Shown piece after piece: positions 46,296-54,447 of a stretch of DNA of 64,000 nt (position 1 is its first letter; each line of letters begins with the position of its first letter). This DNA comes from Microvirga pakistanensis. GTDB lineage: Bacteria; Pseudomonadota; Alphaproteobacteria; Rhizobiales; Beijerinckiaceae. The stretch spans positions 148,476 through 212,475 of the forward strand of contig NZ_SPJX01000108.1 of NCBI RefSeq assembly GCF_004458765.1. Direction: 5' to 3'. The notes below the pieces were generated by a model. That model was not told where the DNA came from and made no database searches. It saw only the letters and a list, made by a program, of their open reading frames with translations. Position numbers and translations under genes: made by a program.

Positions 46296-47354
46296 TTATT
46301 GATGCGTGTCCTCGAAGGCGGCGTAATCGCTCGGGAAGGAATGCCCGGCCGCCACCAGTTCGATGTTGCCCGCAATGCCCGGGGCTTCGCTCCAAGGCTT
46401 GGCGAGGGATACGGTCAGTGCATTGATCTCGTTCATGTAGCGGGCCGCCTCGTCATCGAGTTGCCGCTCCATAGCGGCGATGTCGGGGTAGCATCCGAAG
46501 GACGGCCACCAGATCGCGCGGCCGGCCAGATAGCCGTTCGCGCCAGCCCTATAAGCGAAGGTCAGAACGCGCCGGAAGACTTCCATACTTGCGCCGGCGC
46601 TCAGCATTACCCAGGGCTTGTCGATAATCTGAGAGATCTGGTTGAACAGCGCCTGCGCCTCGCGGGTTTCCGGGCTGTCCATGTCCGGATCGGGAAGTGC
46701 CGAGGCGACGACCGGGCTTTCGAGCTTGTAGATGTCGACGCCGAATTCCGGGCTCGCGAAATCTTTCAGACTCTGTAAGACGAGTTCCGGATATTTCTCC
46801 TTGTCCTCGGTGTAGTCCGTGGTGTGCCCCTGCGATCCTTTGAACGGGTAGACGAGAAGTTCGAGCAGGAAGGGAATGTCGTACTTGCGGCAAGCTTCGC
46901 CAACCTCGCGCACGAGCCTCTTCTGATGAGCGACCACATCGTGCGTGGCATCCGGTCGGTACCAGAGCAGAAGCTTCACGCCATCGGCGCCCATGCGCTT
47001 GATCTTGCCGACGCCCCAGTTCTTCATGAGGCTGGTCTTGCGGCCCTCGGACGTCTCCGCGAAGTTGAAATCCTCCAGCGTAATCAGAAGGCCCTTGCCG
47101 GGCTGGATGACGGCCTCCGCCTGGCTGAACCCGTAATCCGGGTCGATCAGCAGCGCCGAGCCGAGCGGCAGAAGCTTCTTGGCGAGCGTTGCCTTTGCTT
47201 TCGCAAGATCCTCGTATCCAGGCTCCCGCGGCGCCAGTTTCGGAGCGAGCGCTTTGAGCATCGGCGGACGCTGGTCGACGGCGACCATCTTGAAGCGTCC
47301 ATCAATGTCGGCGAGCCTCCGCATGCCGCGGAGCTTCCCTGCTGAGATCTTCAT
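46296..47354 (-). CDS. Class I aldolase of the LacD (tagatose-1,6-bisphosphate aldolase) / YihT-like family
   Basis: Schiff-base aldolase, 352 aa from the ATG at 47354 (GAAGGAAGAG upstream; the longer frame is not conserved). MVAVDQRPPM near the N-terminus, GADGVKLLLWYRPD in the middle and WVMLSAGASMEVF toward the end follow the LacD pattern. The probable Schiff-base lysine is Lys210 in FGVDIYKLESPV, equivalent to the DLYKVE lysine of YihT. LacD cleaves tagatose 1,6-bisphosphate and YihT cleaves sulfofructose 1-phosphate; both give DHAP. With the YihV-like kinase in the same operon, a ketose 1-phosphate substrate is likely. Confidence 0.87.
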   Translation of the reverse strand: MKISAGKLRGMRRLADIDGRFKMVAVDQRPPMLKALAPKLAPREPGYEDLAKAKATLAKKLLPLGSALLIDPDYGFSQAEAVIQPGKGLLITLEDFNFAETSEGRKTSLMKNWGVGKIKRMGADGVKLLLWYRPDATHDVVAHQKRLVREVGEACRKYDIPFLLELLVYPFKGSQGHTTDYTEDKEKYPELVLQSLKDFASPEFGVDIYKLESPVVASALPDPDMDSPETREAQALFNQISQIIDKPWVMLSAGASMEVFRRVLTFAYRAGANGYLAGRAIWWPSFGCYPDIAAMERQLDDEAARYMNEINALTVSLAKPWSEAPGIAGNIELVAAGHSFPSDYAAFEDTHQ

Positions 47355-47428
47355 AACTCTTCCTTCATGCAGGCGGCAGTCGCCTGTCGTGGTTGGCAAG
47401 TGCCGCAGATAATTCAAGCGTTTCGACC

Positions 47429-48226
47429 TCAGCCTTTGACGGCCTTCATGGCCTCGCTGGCGCGCTGGCATCCCTGGTTGAGGAACATCACGTCGTTACC
47501 GAGGATGATCATGTCGACACCCTTTTCAGCGAGCTTGACCGCGTTCTCAGGTGTTGGGGGAATGCAGGGCGCCATCACCTTGATGCCGCGGGCGTGGCAC
47601 TTCTCGATGAGCTCGTCGAGCTTCTCGTTCACCTCCGGGTTCGACATGGAGTAGTCGATTGGGATGAGCCTGGAGAGCGAATAATCCGCGGGTCCGAAAT
47701 TGATGACGTCGATGCCCTCAACATCGAGAATGGCGTCGATGTTGTCGAAGAATTCGAAGCTCTCCGCCATCGGGATCACGAGGGTCTCATCGTTGGCGTT
47801 CTGAGTGTAGGTCGACCATTTGAAGTTCGGTCCTGCGAAGCCTGCCGCGCGCACGGAGGCATCGCCGCCCCGCCGGCCGACAGGCGGGAACTTTGCGGCG
47901 CGCACGATGGCCTTGGCCTGTTCGGCGGTATTGACCTGTGGAATGATGACGCCCGCCGCGCCGAGTTCGAGTGATTTGCGAATATCCCATTCGATGGTCC
48001 CGCGCGTGCGGATCAGCGGCGCGATGCCGGAGAGTTTCGCTGCGAGGATGAGCTTCTCCAAATGGGTGTCGACATTCACCGCCGTGTGCTCGGCGTCGAT
48101 GAAGGCGAAGTCGAGACCCCAGTTTCCGGCAATCTCGACGGCAGCGTTCGAGCCGCTGTACATGGTCATGCCAAAGGTCGGCTTCCCGGAGCGGAGTTTC
48201 TGCGTGAGCGTTTCCTTCTCAGTCAT
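47429..48226 (-). CDS. HpcH/HpaI-family class II aldolase
   Basis: Metal-dependent pyruvate aldolase family protein, 265 aa from the ATG at 48226. The conserved features are LDFAFIDAEHTAVNVDTHLE (His base region), the VGRRGGDASVRAAGF loop, the metal-binding Glu in LVIPMAESFEFFDNID and the Asp in INFGPADYSLSRL. Relatives (HpaI, GarL, RhmA, 2-keto-3-deoxy acid aldolases) split 2-keto-3-deoxy acids into pyruvate and an aldehyde. It stands between kinase and LacD-like aldolase in the same operon, so the cluster encodes two mechanistically different aldolases. Confidence 0.88.
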   Translation of the reverse strand: MTEKETLTQKLRSGKPTFGMTMYSGSNAAVEIAGNWGLDFAFIDAEHTAVNVDTHLEKLILAAKLSGIAPLIRTRGTIEWDIRKSLELGAAGVIIPQVNTAEQAKAIVRAAKFPPVGRRGGDASVRAAGFAGPNFKWSTYTQNANDETLVIPMAESFEFFDNIDAILDVEGIDVINFGPADYSLSRLIPIDYSMSNPEVNEKLDELIEKCHARGIKVMAPCIPPTPENAVKLAEKGVDMIILGNDVMFLNQGCQRASEAMKAVKG

Positions 48227-48276
48227 TCTCTTTCTCGTCTTGAAGTGTTGGAGAAATCTGGTCGAGCGCCTGAACG

Positions 48277-49194
48277 TCAGGCCCTCTCGGTCATGAACCC
48301 GTCGAGTTCCTCGCGGGTCGGGATGCCGGCCCGGCCGCCCCAGCGCGTGCATTTCAAGGCGGCCGCTGCTCCAGCGAAGCGACCCGCACCTTCGGTGGAG
48401 TGTCCCTCTGCCAGAGCGAGCGCGAAGGCGCCATGGAAGACGTCACCCGCCGCGAGCGTGTCCACGGCTTCGATCGGGAAGGCGCGTACGCGGCGGACTT
48501 CGCCATTTTCCAGCCATGCGAAGCCGTCCGCTCCAAGGGTGACGGAGACGGTGCCTTTCGTCCGGCTCTGAGCGGCGCGCAAGCCGCCTTCGATGTCGTC
48601 CGTTCCCGCAAGCCGCCGAAGGGCCGGAGCGGAGAAGACTGCATGAGAAGCAAGACCGATGAGCCGCTCGACCGCATCGTCATTGGTCAGGTCCGCATCG
48701 AGGACGCTCGGGATGCCGCTTTCGAGCGCCATGCGCAAAACCTTTTCCGAGGCGGCCGGCCAGCGCACGTCGCACAGTACCGTATCGGTATTTCCAGGCA
48801 GCTCACCGGGAAGCCACGACGGATCGGTGTCCAGATCTCGATCTGCGAAGGCGATGATGAAACGCTCGCCCTTACCGTCCACCATGACGGCAGAGACGCC
48901 CGTGCGACGGCCTGGGACGCGGCGGATCGTGGACGTGTCCACGTTGTACTCGGACAGCTCCGCGATGACACCGGCCCCGATCCCGTCGTCGCCGACCCTG
49001 GCCCAAAGGGAAACGTCCCCTCCGAGGCGGGCGATGGTCACGGCCGCATTGGCGGCGGGGCCACCGCCCACCTGCCGGAAATCCTGCGCGAAAACTTTGG
49101 TGGGCTCGGCAGGGAAATGATTGATGGCAAACATGTTGTCGAGAACGGCCACGCCCACGCAAAGCACACGGCCAGGATCAGTCGGTTTTCTCAT
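48277..49194 (-). CDS. PfkB-family sugar kinase, YihV (sulfofructose kinase)-like
   Basis: Ribokinase-superfamily kinase, 305 aa. The PfkB motifs are QVGGGPAANAAVTIARLGG (residues 41-59) and VDTLAAGDVFHGAFALAL (about 244-261, catalytic Asp251). It resembles E. coli YihV as I recall it: AVMVDGKGERFII, VLCDVRWPAASEK and ALKCTRWGGRAGIP have near-identical counterparts. Of the YihV residues I recall as binding the sulfonate (Lys27, Asn109, Arg138), Lys33 and Arg144 appear conserved but the Asn position is Ala115. The substrate is therefore a fructose-like ketose, sulfonated or not. First gene of its operon, with an operator-like palindrome just upstream. Confidence 0.85.
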   Translation of the reverse strand: MRKPTDPGRVLCVGVAVLDNMFAINHFPAEPTKVFAQDFRQVGGGPAANAAVTIARLGGDVSLWARVGDDGIGAGVIAELSEYNVDTSTIRRVPGRRTGVSAVMVDGKGERFIIAFADRDLDTDPSWLPGELPGNTDTVLCDVRWPAASEKVLRMALESGIPSVLDADLTNDDAVERLIGLASHAVFSAPALRRLAGTDDIEGGLRAAQSRTKGTVSVTLGADGFAWLENGEVRRVRAFPIEAVDTLAAGDVFHGAFALALAEGHSTEGAGRFAGAAAALKCTRWGGRAGIPTREELDGFMTERA

Positions 49195-49207
49195 TGGCGG
49201 ACCTTAA

Positions 49208-49222
49208 TTCCGTATTTCGGAA
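49208..49222. promoter_or_regulatory. Operator O1, candidate IclR-family binding site
   Basis: TTCCGTATTTCGGAA, perfect 5-bp arms around TATTT; the palindrome extends to AATTCCG...CGGAATT (49206-49224). It lies 14 bp upstream of the kinase start and just downstream of a candidate minus-strand promoter (TTGACA at 49251-49256, TTACTC at 49228-49233, 17-bp spacer). The position suits repression. Confidence 0.7.
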
Positions 49223-49236
49223 TTCATGAGTAATTG

Positions 49237-49251
49237 GTCCGTATTGCGGTT
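49237..49251. promoter_or_regulatory. Operator O2, second copy in the kinase/iclR intergenic region
   Basis: GTCCGTATTGCGGTT matches 11 of 15 positions of O1. It falls within the -35/-10 spacer of the candidate kinase promoter and 91 bp upstream of the iclR-type gene start, so one pair of sites could control both directions. Confidence 0.5.
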
Positions 49252-49342
49252 GTCAATCCCGGAATTATGTTTCCGTTCGGGATGTAGCGCGTTATAGGAG
49301 CGTGTCATAAGTCTGCGACACGGCGTGTCCGCACGAGGAACA

Positions 49343-50161
49343 ATGACTAAGACGATCCAAAAGAAGAGTTCTGCGGTCCCTGACGTTCAGGTGAACGACC
49401 GGGGATCCCTGAAGTCGATGCACAAACTCATGGCGGTGCTGGACTGCTTCTCCCGTTACGACCGCTCCCTGACGCTCAGCGAGATTTCGGCCCGCTGCGG
49501 CATGCCGAAGACCACCGTTCACCGGCTTGTCAGCAGCCTGAGGGAGGCAAAGCTCCTCGAACAGGACAAGGAGCGCGACCGGTACCGGATGGGCATCCGC
49601 CTGTTCGAGTTGGGCAGCATCGTTCTTGGCAACATCGACGTGTACCGCGAGGCGCGGCACTTCGTTGAGCGGCTGATGGGCGCCACCGGCGAGAATTCGC
49701 ATCTGTGCGTGTTCGACGGAACGAACATGGTCAGCATCGAGCACCTGGAGCCGGGCGGCAACAGCGTTAACTGGACCACGACCCTGTCCATTTCGCCTTC
49801 CTACTGCACCGGAGTCGGGAAGGCGGCTTTGGCCTATCAGGATCCATTCGCGGTGGAGAGGGTCATTCGCAGTGGACTGGTGCCGTATACTCCCACTACG
49901 ATCACGGACCCCGACCATCTCCGCGAGGAACTCGCGCGCACCCGCGAGCGCGGCTATTCCATCGACGAAGGGGAGCACCAGCCGGGGATACGCTGCGTGG
50001 CAGCGCCGATCTACAATGCGGCGGGCCGTGTCTTTGCGGCGATCAGCGTGTCCGGTCCCAAGGAGCGCGTGACGCACGACAAGCTGCCTGCCCTGGCGGC
50101 GCTCGTAGTAGCGACGGCTGATCAGATTTCCCGTCAGCTTGGCTTCGATAAGAAGGCCTGA
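49343..50161 (+). CDS. IclR-family transcriptional regulator
   Basis: 272-aa regulator from the ATG at 49343 (GAGGAA upstream; a GTG at 49325 is less likely). The N-terminal winged helix is SLKSMHKLMAVLDCFSRYD through LSEISARCGMPKTTVHRLVS. The C-terminal IclR effector domain includes SYCTGVGKAALAY, the usual glycine-rich loop, and GEHQPGIRCVAAPIYNAAGR. Such proteins bind short palindromes and often respond to sugar acids or aromatic intermediates. It is divergent from the kinase operon. Matching palindromes at three promoters of the neighbourhood suggest it controls them all. Confidence 0.93.
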   Translation: MTKTIQKKSSAVPDVQVNDRGSLKSMHKLMAVLDCFSRYDRSLTLSEISARCGMPKTTVHRLVSSLREAKLLEQDKERDRYRMGIRLFELGSIVLGNIDVYREARHFVERLMGATGENSHLCVFDGTNMVSIEHLEPGGNSVNWTTTLSISPSYCTGVGKAALAYQDPFAVERVIRSGLVPYTPTTITDPDHLREELARTRERGYSIDEGEHQPGIRCVAAPIYNAAGRVFAAISVSGPKERVTHDKLPALAALVVATADQISRQLGFDKKA

Positions 50162-50184
50162 AGGTTCAGTTTCCGGAGTTGTTC

Positions 50185-51066
50185 ATGTCTGCCTCGCAGC
50201 TTCCCCGTGGTGTGCTGGCGCCTGTCACGACGCCTTTCGATGCGCAAGGAAACATCAATGAGGGAGCCTATATCGCGCAGCTCGAATGGATGGAGCAGCA
50301 GGGCGTACACGGCGTCGTAGTAGGCGGCAGCACGGGGGAGGGCTATACCCTCACTGAAGATGAGCTCGCCCGTCTCATTCAACTGACGACGGAAACTCTG
50401 AACGGGCGCTTGCCCGTCCTGGCCAGCATCATCGCCGACAGCACCCGGGCCGCGGTCGAAAGGGCAGGAATCGTTGACAGGTTTCCCATTGCGGGAATTC
50501 AGGTCGCCCCGCCTCACTACATCTTCCGGCCGTCGGACGATGGCATCGTGGCGTTCTACGACGCCATCGCACAGGCCACGAATCTGCCTCTCGTCATCTA
50601 CAACGTCATTCCCTGGACCAACGTGACGCCTGCCTTGGCGGCGAGGATCATGGAGGCCGTGCCGCAGGTGCAGGCCGTCAAGCAGAGCGACAAGGATTTC
50701 GGCACCTATGTGGACCTCGTGCGCCAAGTCAGGGCCGAGCGCGTGTTCGCGGCCATCGATGGGGGCCTGATGAGCTGCTACGACGTGGGAGCCATCGGGT
50801 CCATCGCGGCCATCGCCAGCGCCGCCCCACGCGCCAGCGTGGCTTTATGGAACGCAGTTCGAAAGGGCGACCGGGAGCAAGCCCTTCTGCTGCACAGGCA
50901 GCTGCTCGATGTCTGGATGGCGGTCTCGGCTCCTAATCTGCCGGCTCAGGTCAAGACCGCTCAGGCACTCCAAGGCGTTCCCGTCAGCTTACCCCGGGCT
51001 CCCATGACGGCATCGAGCCAAACCCAGCAGGCTGCCATCGCTCGTGCGCTCTCGCCCTTCCTCTGA
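50185..51066 (+). CDS. Dihydrodipicolinate synthase/N-acetylneuraminate lyase (DapA) family lyase
   Basis: Class I aldolase-type TIM barrel, 293 aa from the ATG at 50185. A TTG two codons upstream is possible. The pyruvate-binding GGSTGEGYTL is at residues 47-56, the catalytic Tyr139 in PLVIYNVIPW, and the Schiff-base Lys166 in VQAVKQSDKDF. The family includes true DapA, 2-keto-3-deoxygluconate aldolases and hydratase-aldolases. Its place 23 bp after iclR, far from lysine genes, argues for a catabolic member. It may cleave or form a 2-keto-3-deoxy acid in the same pathway as the HpcH-type enzyme. Confidence 0.88.
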   Translation: MSASQLPRGVLAPVTTPFDAQGNINEGAYIAQLEWMEQQGVHGVVVGGSTGEGYTLTEDELARLIQLTTETLNGRLPVLASIIADSTRAAVERAGIVDRFPIAGIQVAPPHYIFRPSDDGIVAFYDAIAQATNLPLVIYNVIPWTNVTPALAARIMEAVPQVQAVKQSDKDFGTYVDLVRQVRAERVFAAIDGGLMSCYDVGAIGSIAAIASAAPRASVALWNAVRKGDREQALLLHRQLLDVWMAVSAPNLPAQVKTAQALQGVPVSLPRAPMTASSQTQQAAIARALSPFL

Positions 51067-51261
51067 GCGTCCAGCCATCCCGGAATGCTGAGTCCGCCCC
51101 TGCGATGGCGGGCTATGACGCGGACGAACACGTGCCGGTTCGTCTCATTCAAAAGAGAGTATCCCGACGGATGGCTTGCAGTTTCTGCATGCCAGAGGAG
51201 ACTTTTGCCGTCTCCCGCTCAGATCCTCACGGCTGGGCCTCATTCATCTTCCTAAGCGGAA

Positions 51262-51311
51262 TTGACATCTGAAATGTGGGATGCATTATCTTGCCATTCC
51301 GCATTCCGGTC
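51262..51311 (+). promoter_or_regulatory. Promoter with operator O3 for the polar amino-acid-type ABC operon
   Basis: TTGACA (51262-51267), a 16-bp spacer and CATTAT (51284-51289) form a fair sigma-70-type promoter. TTCCGCATTCCGGTC (51297-51311), an 11/15 match to O1, sits at the expected start of transcription. The 13-mer AGCGGAATTGACA covering the -35 is repeated exactly in the TctC promoter. Confidence 0.6.
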
Positions 51312-51365
51312 TGGAGTTCTTTATTTCGGGCCTTGGTTGTCAAAGAAACATCATGGGAGGAAATC

Positions 51366-52184
51366 GTGGACCTATTTTCGAAGCTTCGCGGCGTCACGCT
51401 GGCCACGGCCTTTGCGGCCGCCGCTGCAACGGTTGCAGTCGCACCGGCGAAGGCCCAGACCCTGGGCGAGATTGCCCAGAAGGGTACCGTGACAATCGGT
51501 GTGCTCACGGGCATCCCGCCCTACGACACGGTGGATGCGAGCGGAAAGACTGCGGGCTTCCTAGTCGATCTAGCCAATGACGTAGCCAAGAACCTTGGCG
51601 TAAAGGCTGAGATCGTGCCCGTGAACAATGCTTCGCGCGCGGCGGCTCTCGAATCCGGCCGCGTCGATATGCTGATCGCTCACATGACCGCGACGCCGGA
51701 ACGCGCCAAGACGTTCCTCATGACCAATCCCTACGGTGCGTACGAAATGCGCTTCGTTGCCCGCAAAGATATGCCGCTGAAGAAGCTCGACGATCTCGCT
51801 GGAAAGCGCGTTTCGGTTCCCAAGGGCAGCACGCAGGATGCGGCGGTGAGCGGCTTCGGCATCAAAGGGCTTGAGGTCGTGCGCTTCGACGACGACGCGC
51901 TTGCGATGCAGGCGCTCATCTCCGGCCAAGTCGACGCCACGGCGGCTGTGGCGGCCGTTGCCAACGACGTGATCAAGAAGAACAACCTGACCGATCTCGA
52001 AGTGAAGTCGGACGTTCCGATCTTCACTCTCTACTGGTCCATGGCCGTGCGCAAGAACGCCAGCGAACTGCACCGGTGGCTCAATAACTACATCTACTAC
52101 AGCGAAGTCAGCGGCTCTCTGGGGGCTCTGCACCAGAAGTGGGTCGGCATCCCGATTCCCGGCGGCAAGCTGCCCACGTTCTGA
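51366..52184 (+). CDS. Polar amino-acid-type ABC transporter substrate-binding protein
   Basis: Family 3 (HisJ/GlnH-like) solute-binding protein, 272 aa from GTG 51366, which has GGGAGGAAATC upstream; the longer frame from 51276 is not conserved. The signal peptide runs to about residue 29 (ATVAVAPAKAQ). The mature start is GTVTIGVLTGIPPYDTVDAS, with the family's VDMLIAHMTATPERAKTFL and LAGKRVSVPKGSTQDAAV. Family 3 proteins bind polar amino acids, but several bind sugar acids or opines. In this regulon the ligand may be the pathway substrate. Confidence 0.9.
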   Translation: MDLFSKLRGVTLATAFAAAAATVAVAPAKAQTLGEIAQKGTVTIGVLTGIPPYDTVDASGKTAGFLVDLANDVAKNLGVKAEIVPVNNASRAAALESGRVDMLIAHMTATPERAKTFLMTNPYGAYEMRFVARKDMPLKKLDDLAGKRVSVPKGSTQDAAVSGFGIKGLEVVRFDDDALAMQALISGQVDATAAVAAVANDVIKKNNLTDLEVKSDVPIFTLYWSMAVRKNASELHRWLNNYIYYSEVSGSLGALHQKWVGIPIPGGKLPTF

Positions 52185-52192
52185 TCGGTTCG

Positions 52193-52220
52193 CGTCACGG
52201 GAGGCATCCCGTGACGCGTC
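52193..52220 (+). promoter_or_regulatory. Intercistronic stem-loop after the binding-protein gene
   Basis: Perfect 12-bp stem CGCGTCACGGGA / TCCCGTGACGCG with a GGCA tetraloop, 8 bp after the stop. No U-tract follows and the permease gene starts 92 bp later. It fits a stabilising or attenuating hairpin that separates binding-protein and permease expression. Confidence 0.65.
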
Positions 52221-52312
52221 AGCTCCTCGCACAAGCAGCTTGCAGGAGCATTCTCACGGTTGCCAACCGTTCTCTGTCTGGCGTCGCATGCGCCCAACGT
52301 GAGCCGATGTGA

Positions 52313-53032
52313 ATGGCATATCAGATGAATTTCGCGCCTGTGATGGCGCTGGCGCCCCAACTGGTGGAAGGGGCGCTCAATACTTTGATCCTTTCGGGTC
52401 AAGCCATCGTGGCTGGTCTCGCCATCGGTATCGTGGGAGCTGTCTCCCGCACGGAAGGACCGCGCTGGCTCGACCGCGCAGTCGGCGTCTACGTCGAACT
52501 CTTCCGCAATACGCCGCTGCTGGTACAGCTCTTCCTGATCTTCTTTGGGCTTCCCTATATCGGCATACGGTTGTCCGCGAACATGGCGGCGATCATCGCT
52601 ATTGCGCTCAATCTCGGTGCGTACTCGACGGAAATCCTGCGCGCTGGTTTGCAGGCGATCCCGCGAACTCAGGTCGAGGCCGGCCTGGCACTCGGCCTGT
52701 CGCGCCTTCAGGTGGTGCGCTATGTAGTAATCATTCCTGCCTTGCGGATCATCTATCCTGCCCTGACAGGACAGCTCACGCTCACCCTGCTGGGCAGCTC
52801 CATCGCCTCCGCAATCTCTGCCACCGAGCTCACGGCTGCGGGAGCCAGGATCGAGTCAACGACATTCCGCAGTCTTGAAACCTTCCTGTGCATCGCTGTG
52901 ATCTACATCACGATGACCTTCGCGTTCAGGTTTGTCTACTGGCTCGTCGGCCTGTGGCTGTTTAGGCGCAAGGCGCCGCCCAAGCCGTCGCTCATTGCCG
53001 ATGTAACCGAAGTTTCGAGGGCTGGCGCATGA
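52313..53032 (+). CDS. Polar amino-acid-type ABC permease (subunit 1)
   Basis: Inner-membrane permease, 239 aa, HisMQ/GlnP type. The N-terminal NTLILSGQAIVAGLAIGIVG is the HEQ-type first segment. YVELFRNTPLLVQLFLIFFG and the coupling loop VEAGLALGLSRLQVVRYVVI are diagnostic. It overlaps the next permease by 4 bp (ATGA). Confidence 0.92.
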   Translation: MAYQMNFAPVMALAPQLVEGALNTLILSGQAIVAGLAIGIVGAVSRTEGPRWLDRAVGVYVELFRNTPLLVQLFLIFFGLPYIGIRLSANMAAIIAIALNLGAYSTEILRAGLQAIPRTQVEAGLALGLSRLQVVRYVVIIPALRIIYPALTGQLTLTLLGSSIASAISATELTAAGARIESTTFRSLETFLCIAVIYITMTFAFRFVYWLVGLWLFRRKAPPKPSLIADVTEVSRAGA

Positions 53033-53685
53033 TCAGATCATTCGGTTGGGAGAGCGTTGAATTCCTGATCCGTGGGGCGGGCTGGACCTTGCTTCTCTCG
53101 CTCATGACGTTCGTCGTCGGCGGCTTCTTCGCACTGATCTTCGCGCTGCTGCGGACATTGGGGCCCAAGCCGGTGCGTCTTGCGATCGCCGGCTTCATCC
53201 AGCTCGTGCAGGCGACGCCGTTGCTGATCGTCGTGTTCCTGGCCTTCTATGGTCTGAGCTTCATGGGGCTTCATTTCCCTCCCATGGTGGCAGCGGGCGT
53301 CTCGCTGGCAGTCTATACTACGGCCTTTCTGGCCGATATCTGGCGCGGCTGCATCGAGGCCATTCCGAAACAGCAATGGGAAGCGGCCGATGCTCTTGCG
53401 CTGACGCGAATCCAGCAGCTGCGCTATGTCATTCTTCCGCAGGCGTTCAAGATCTCGCTTGGCCCAACCGTCGGCTTCATGGTGCAGATCGTCAAGAACA
53501 CATCCGTCGTCGCACTGATCGGCTTCGTGGAACTCACCCGTGCGGGGCAACTGCTCAACAACATGACGTTCCAGCCTTTCCACGTCTTCCTGACGGTTGC
53601 CGCGATCTACTTCGCGATCTGTTATCCGCTGTCCTTCCTGAGCGAACGTTTGAAGGGGAACCGTCATGTCCGCCCTGCACATTAA
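53029..53685 (+). CDS. Polar amino-acid-type ABC permease (subunit 2)
   Basis: Partner permease, 218 aa. FIQLVQATPLLIVVFLAFYG corresponds to the family's RGTPLLVQL motif, with Gln-Ala in place of Arg-Gly. The coupling loop is WEAADALALTRIQQLRYVIL. It overlaps the ATPase gene by 20 bp, which is unusually long but leaves both frames intact. Confidence 0.92.
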   Translation: MIRSFGWESVEFLIRGAGWTLLLSLMTFVVGGFFALIFALLRTLGPKPVRLAIAGFIQLVQATPLLIVVFLAFYGLSFMGLHFPPMVAAGVSLAVYTTAFLADIWRGCIEAIPKQQWEAADALALTRIQQLRYVILPQAFKISLGPTVGFMVQIVKNTSVVALIGFVELTRAGQLLNNMTFQPFHVFLTVAAIYFAICYPLSFLSERLKGNRHVRPAH

Positions 53686-54397
53686 CGAAATCAAGAAATA
53701 CTTCGGCGCGCTTCTGGTTCTCGACGGGGTATCGCTTGACATCGAACCGAGCGAAGTGGTTGCGGTGATCGGGCGCAGCGGATCGGGCAAGAGCACCATG
53801 CTCCGCTGTATCAATGGTCTGGAGAAAATTCAGGCCGGCTCGATCGAAGTGGCTGGACACCGGATCGGCCCGCAGGGCGGCGACCTGCGCAGCCTGCGCA
53901 AGGAGGTTGGAATGGTGTTCCAAAGCTACAATCTCTTTCCGCACCTCACCGTCATGGAAAACGTGACCCTTGCGCCGAAGGTGGTCAAAGGAGTCGATCG
54001 CCAGGAGGCTGAGGCGATCGCGCATGACGTGCTGCGTCGCGTCGGCCTAGCGGAGAAGAGCGGCGCCTATGCGGACGAACTCTCGGGAGGGCAGCAGCAG
54101 CGCGTCGCGATCGCCCGTTCTCTGGCCATGCAGCCCAAAGTCATGCTCTTTGACGAGGTCACGTCGGCACTCGACCCCGAACTGACCGGTGAGGTTCTGA
54201 AGACAATGGAAGAACTCGCGGACGCCGGCATGACCATGGTGCTGGTCACTCATGAAATGGGCTTTGCCCGCCAGGTCGCGGACCGCACCGTTTTCATGCA
54301 CAAGGGAAAGATTTGGGAGCAGGGGCCTTCGGAGGAGTTGTTCGCCAACCCGCAAACCCCCGAATTGAGAAACTTCATTGCCCCGAACCTGAAGTGA
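53666..54397 (+). CDS. Polar amino-acid-type ABC transporter ATP-binding protein
   Basis: ATPase, 243 aa, GlnQ/HisP type. Walker A is GRSGSGKST, the signature LSGGQQQR, Walker B VMLFDEVTSALD and the H-loop VLVTHEMGFARQVADR. The GMVFQSYNLFPHLTVMENV Q-loop segment is diagnostic of the amino-acid importer group. It ends the operon. Confidence 0.94.
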   Translation: MSALHINEIKKYFGALLVLDGVSLDIEPSEVVAVIGRSGSGKSTMLRCINGLEKIQAGSIEVAGHRIGPQGGDLRSLRKEVGMVFQSYNLFPHLTVMENVTLAPKVVKGVDRQEAEAIAHDVLRRVGLAEKSGAYADELSGGQQQRVAIARSLAMQPKVMLFDEVTSALDPELTGEVLKTMEELADAGMTMVLVTHEMGFARQVADRTVFMHKGKIWEQGPSEELFANPQTPELRNFIAPNLK

Positions 54398-54447
54398 TCT
54401 CATCCAAAAGTCATGGCTGTGTTGCTCGCAGGACTGACGCAGCGGAA

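Noticed and set aside
46296..49194. Complete sulfoquinovose (sulfo-EMP) operon
   Set aside because: Only kinase and aldolase resemble yih genes; sulfoquinovosidase, isomerase, sulfolactaldehyde reductase and a sulfonate exporter are all absent, and one of three recalled sulfonate-contact residues is not conserved.
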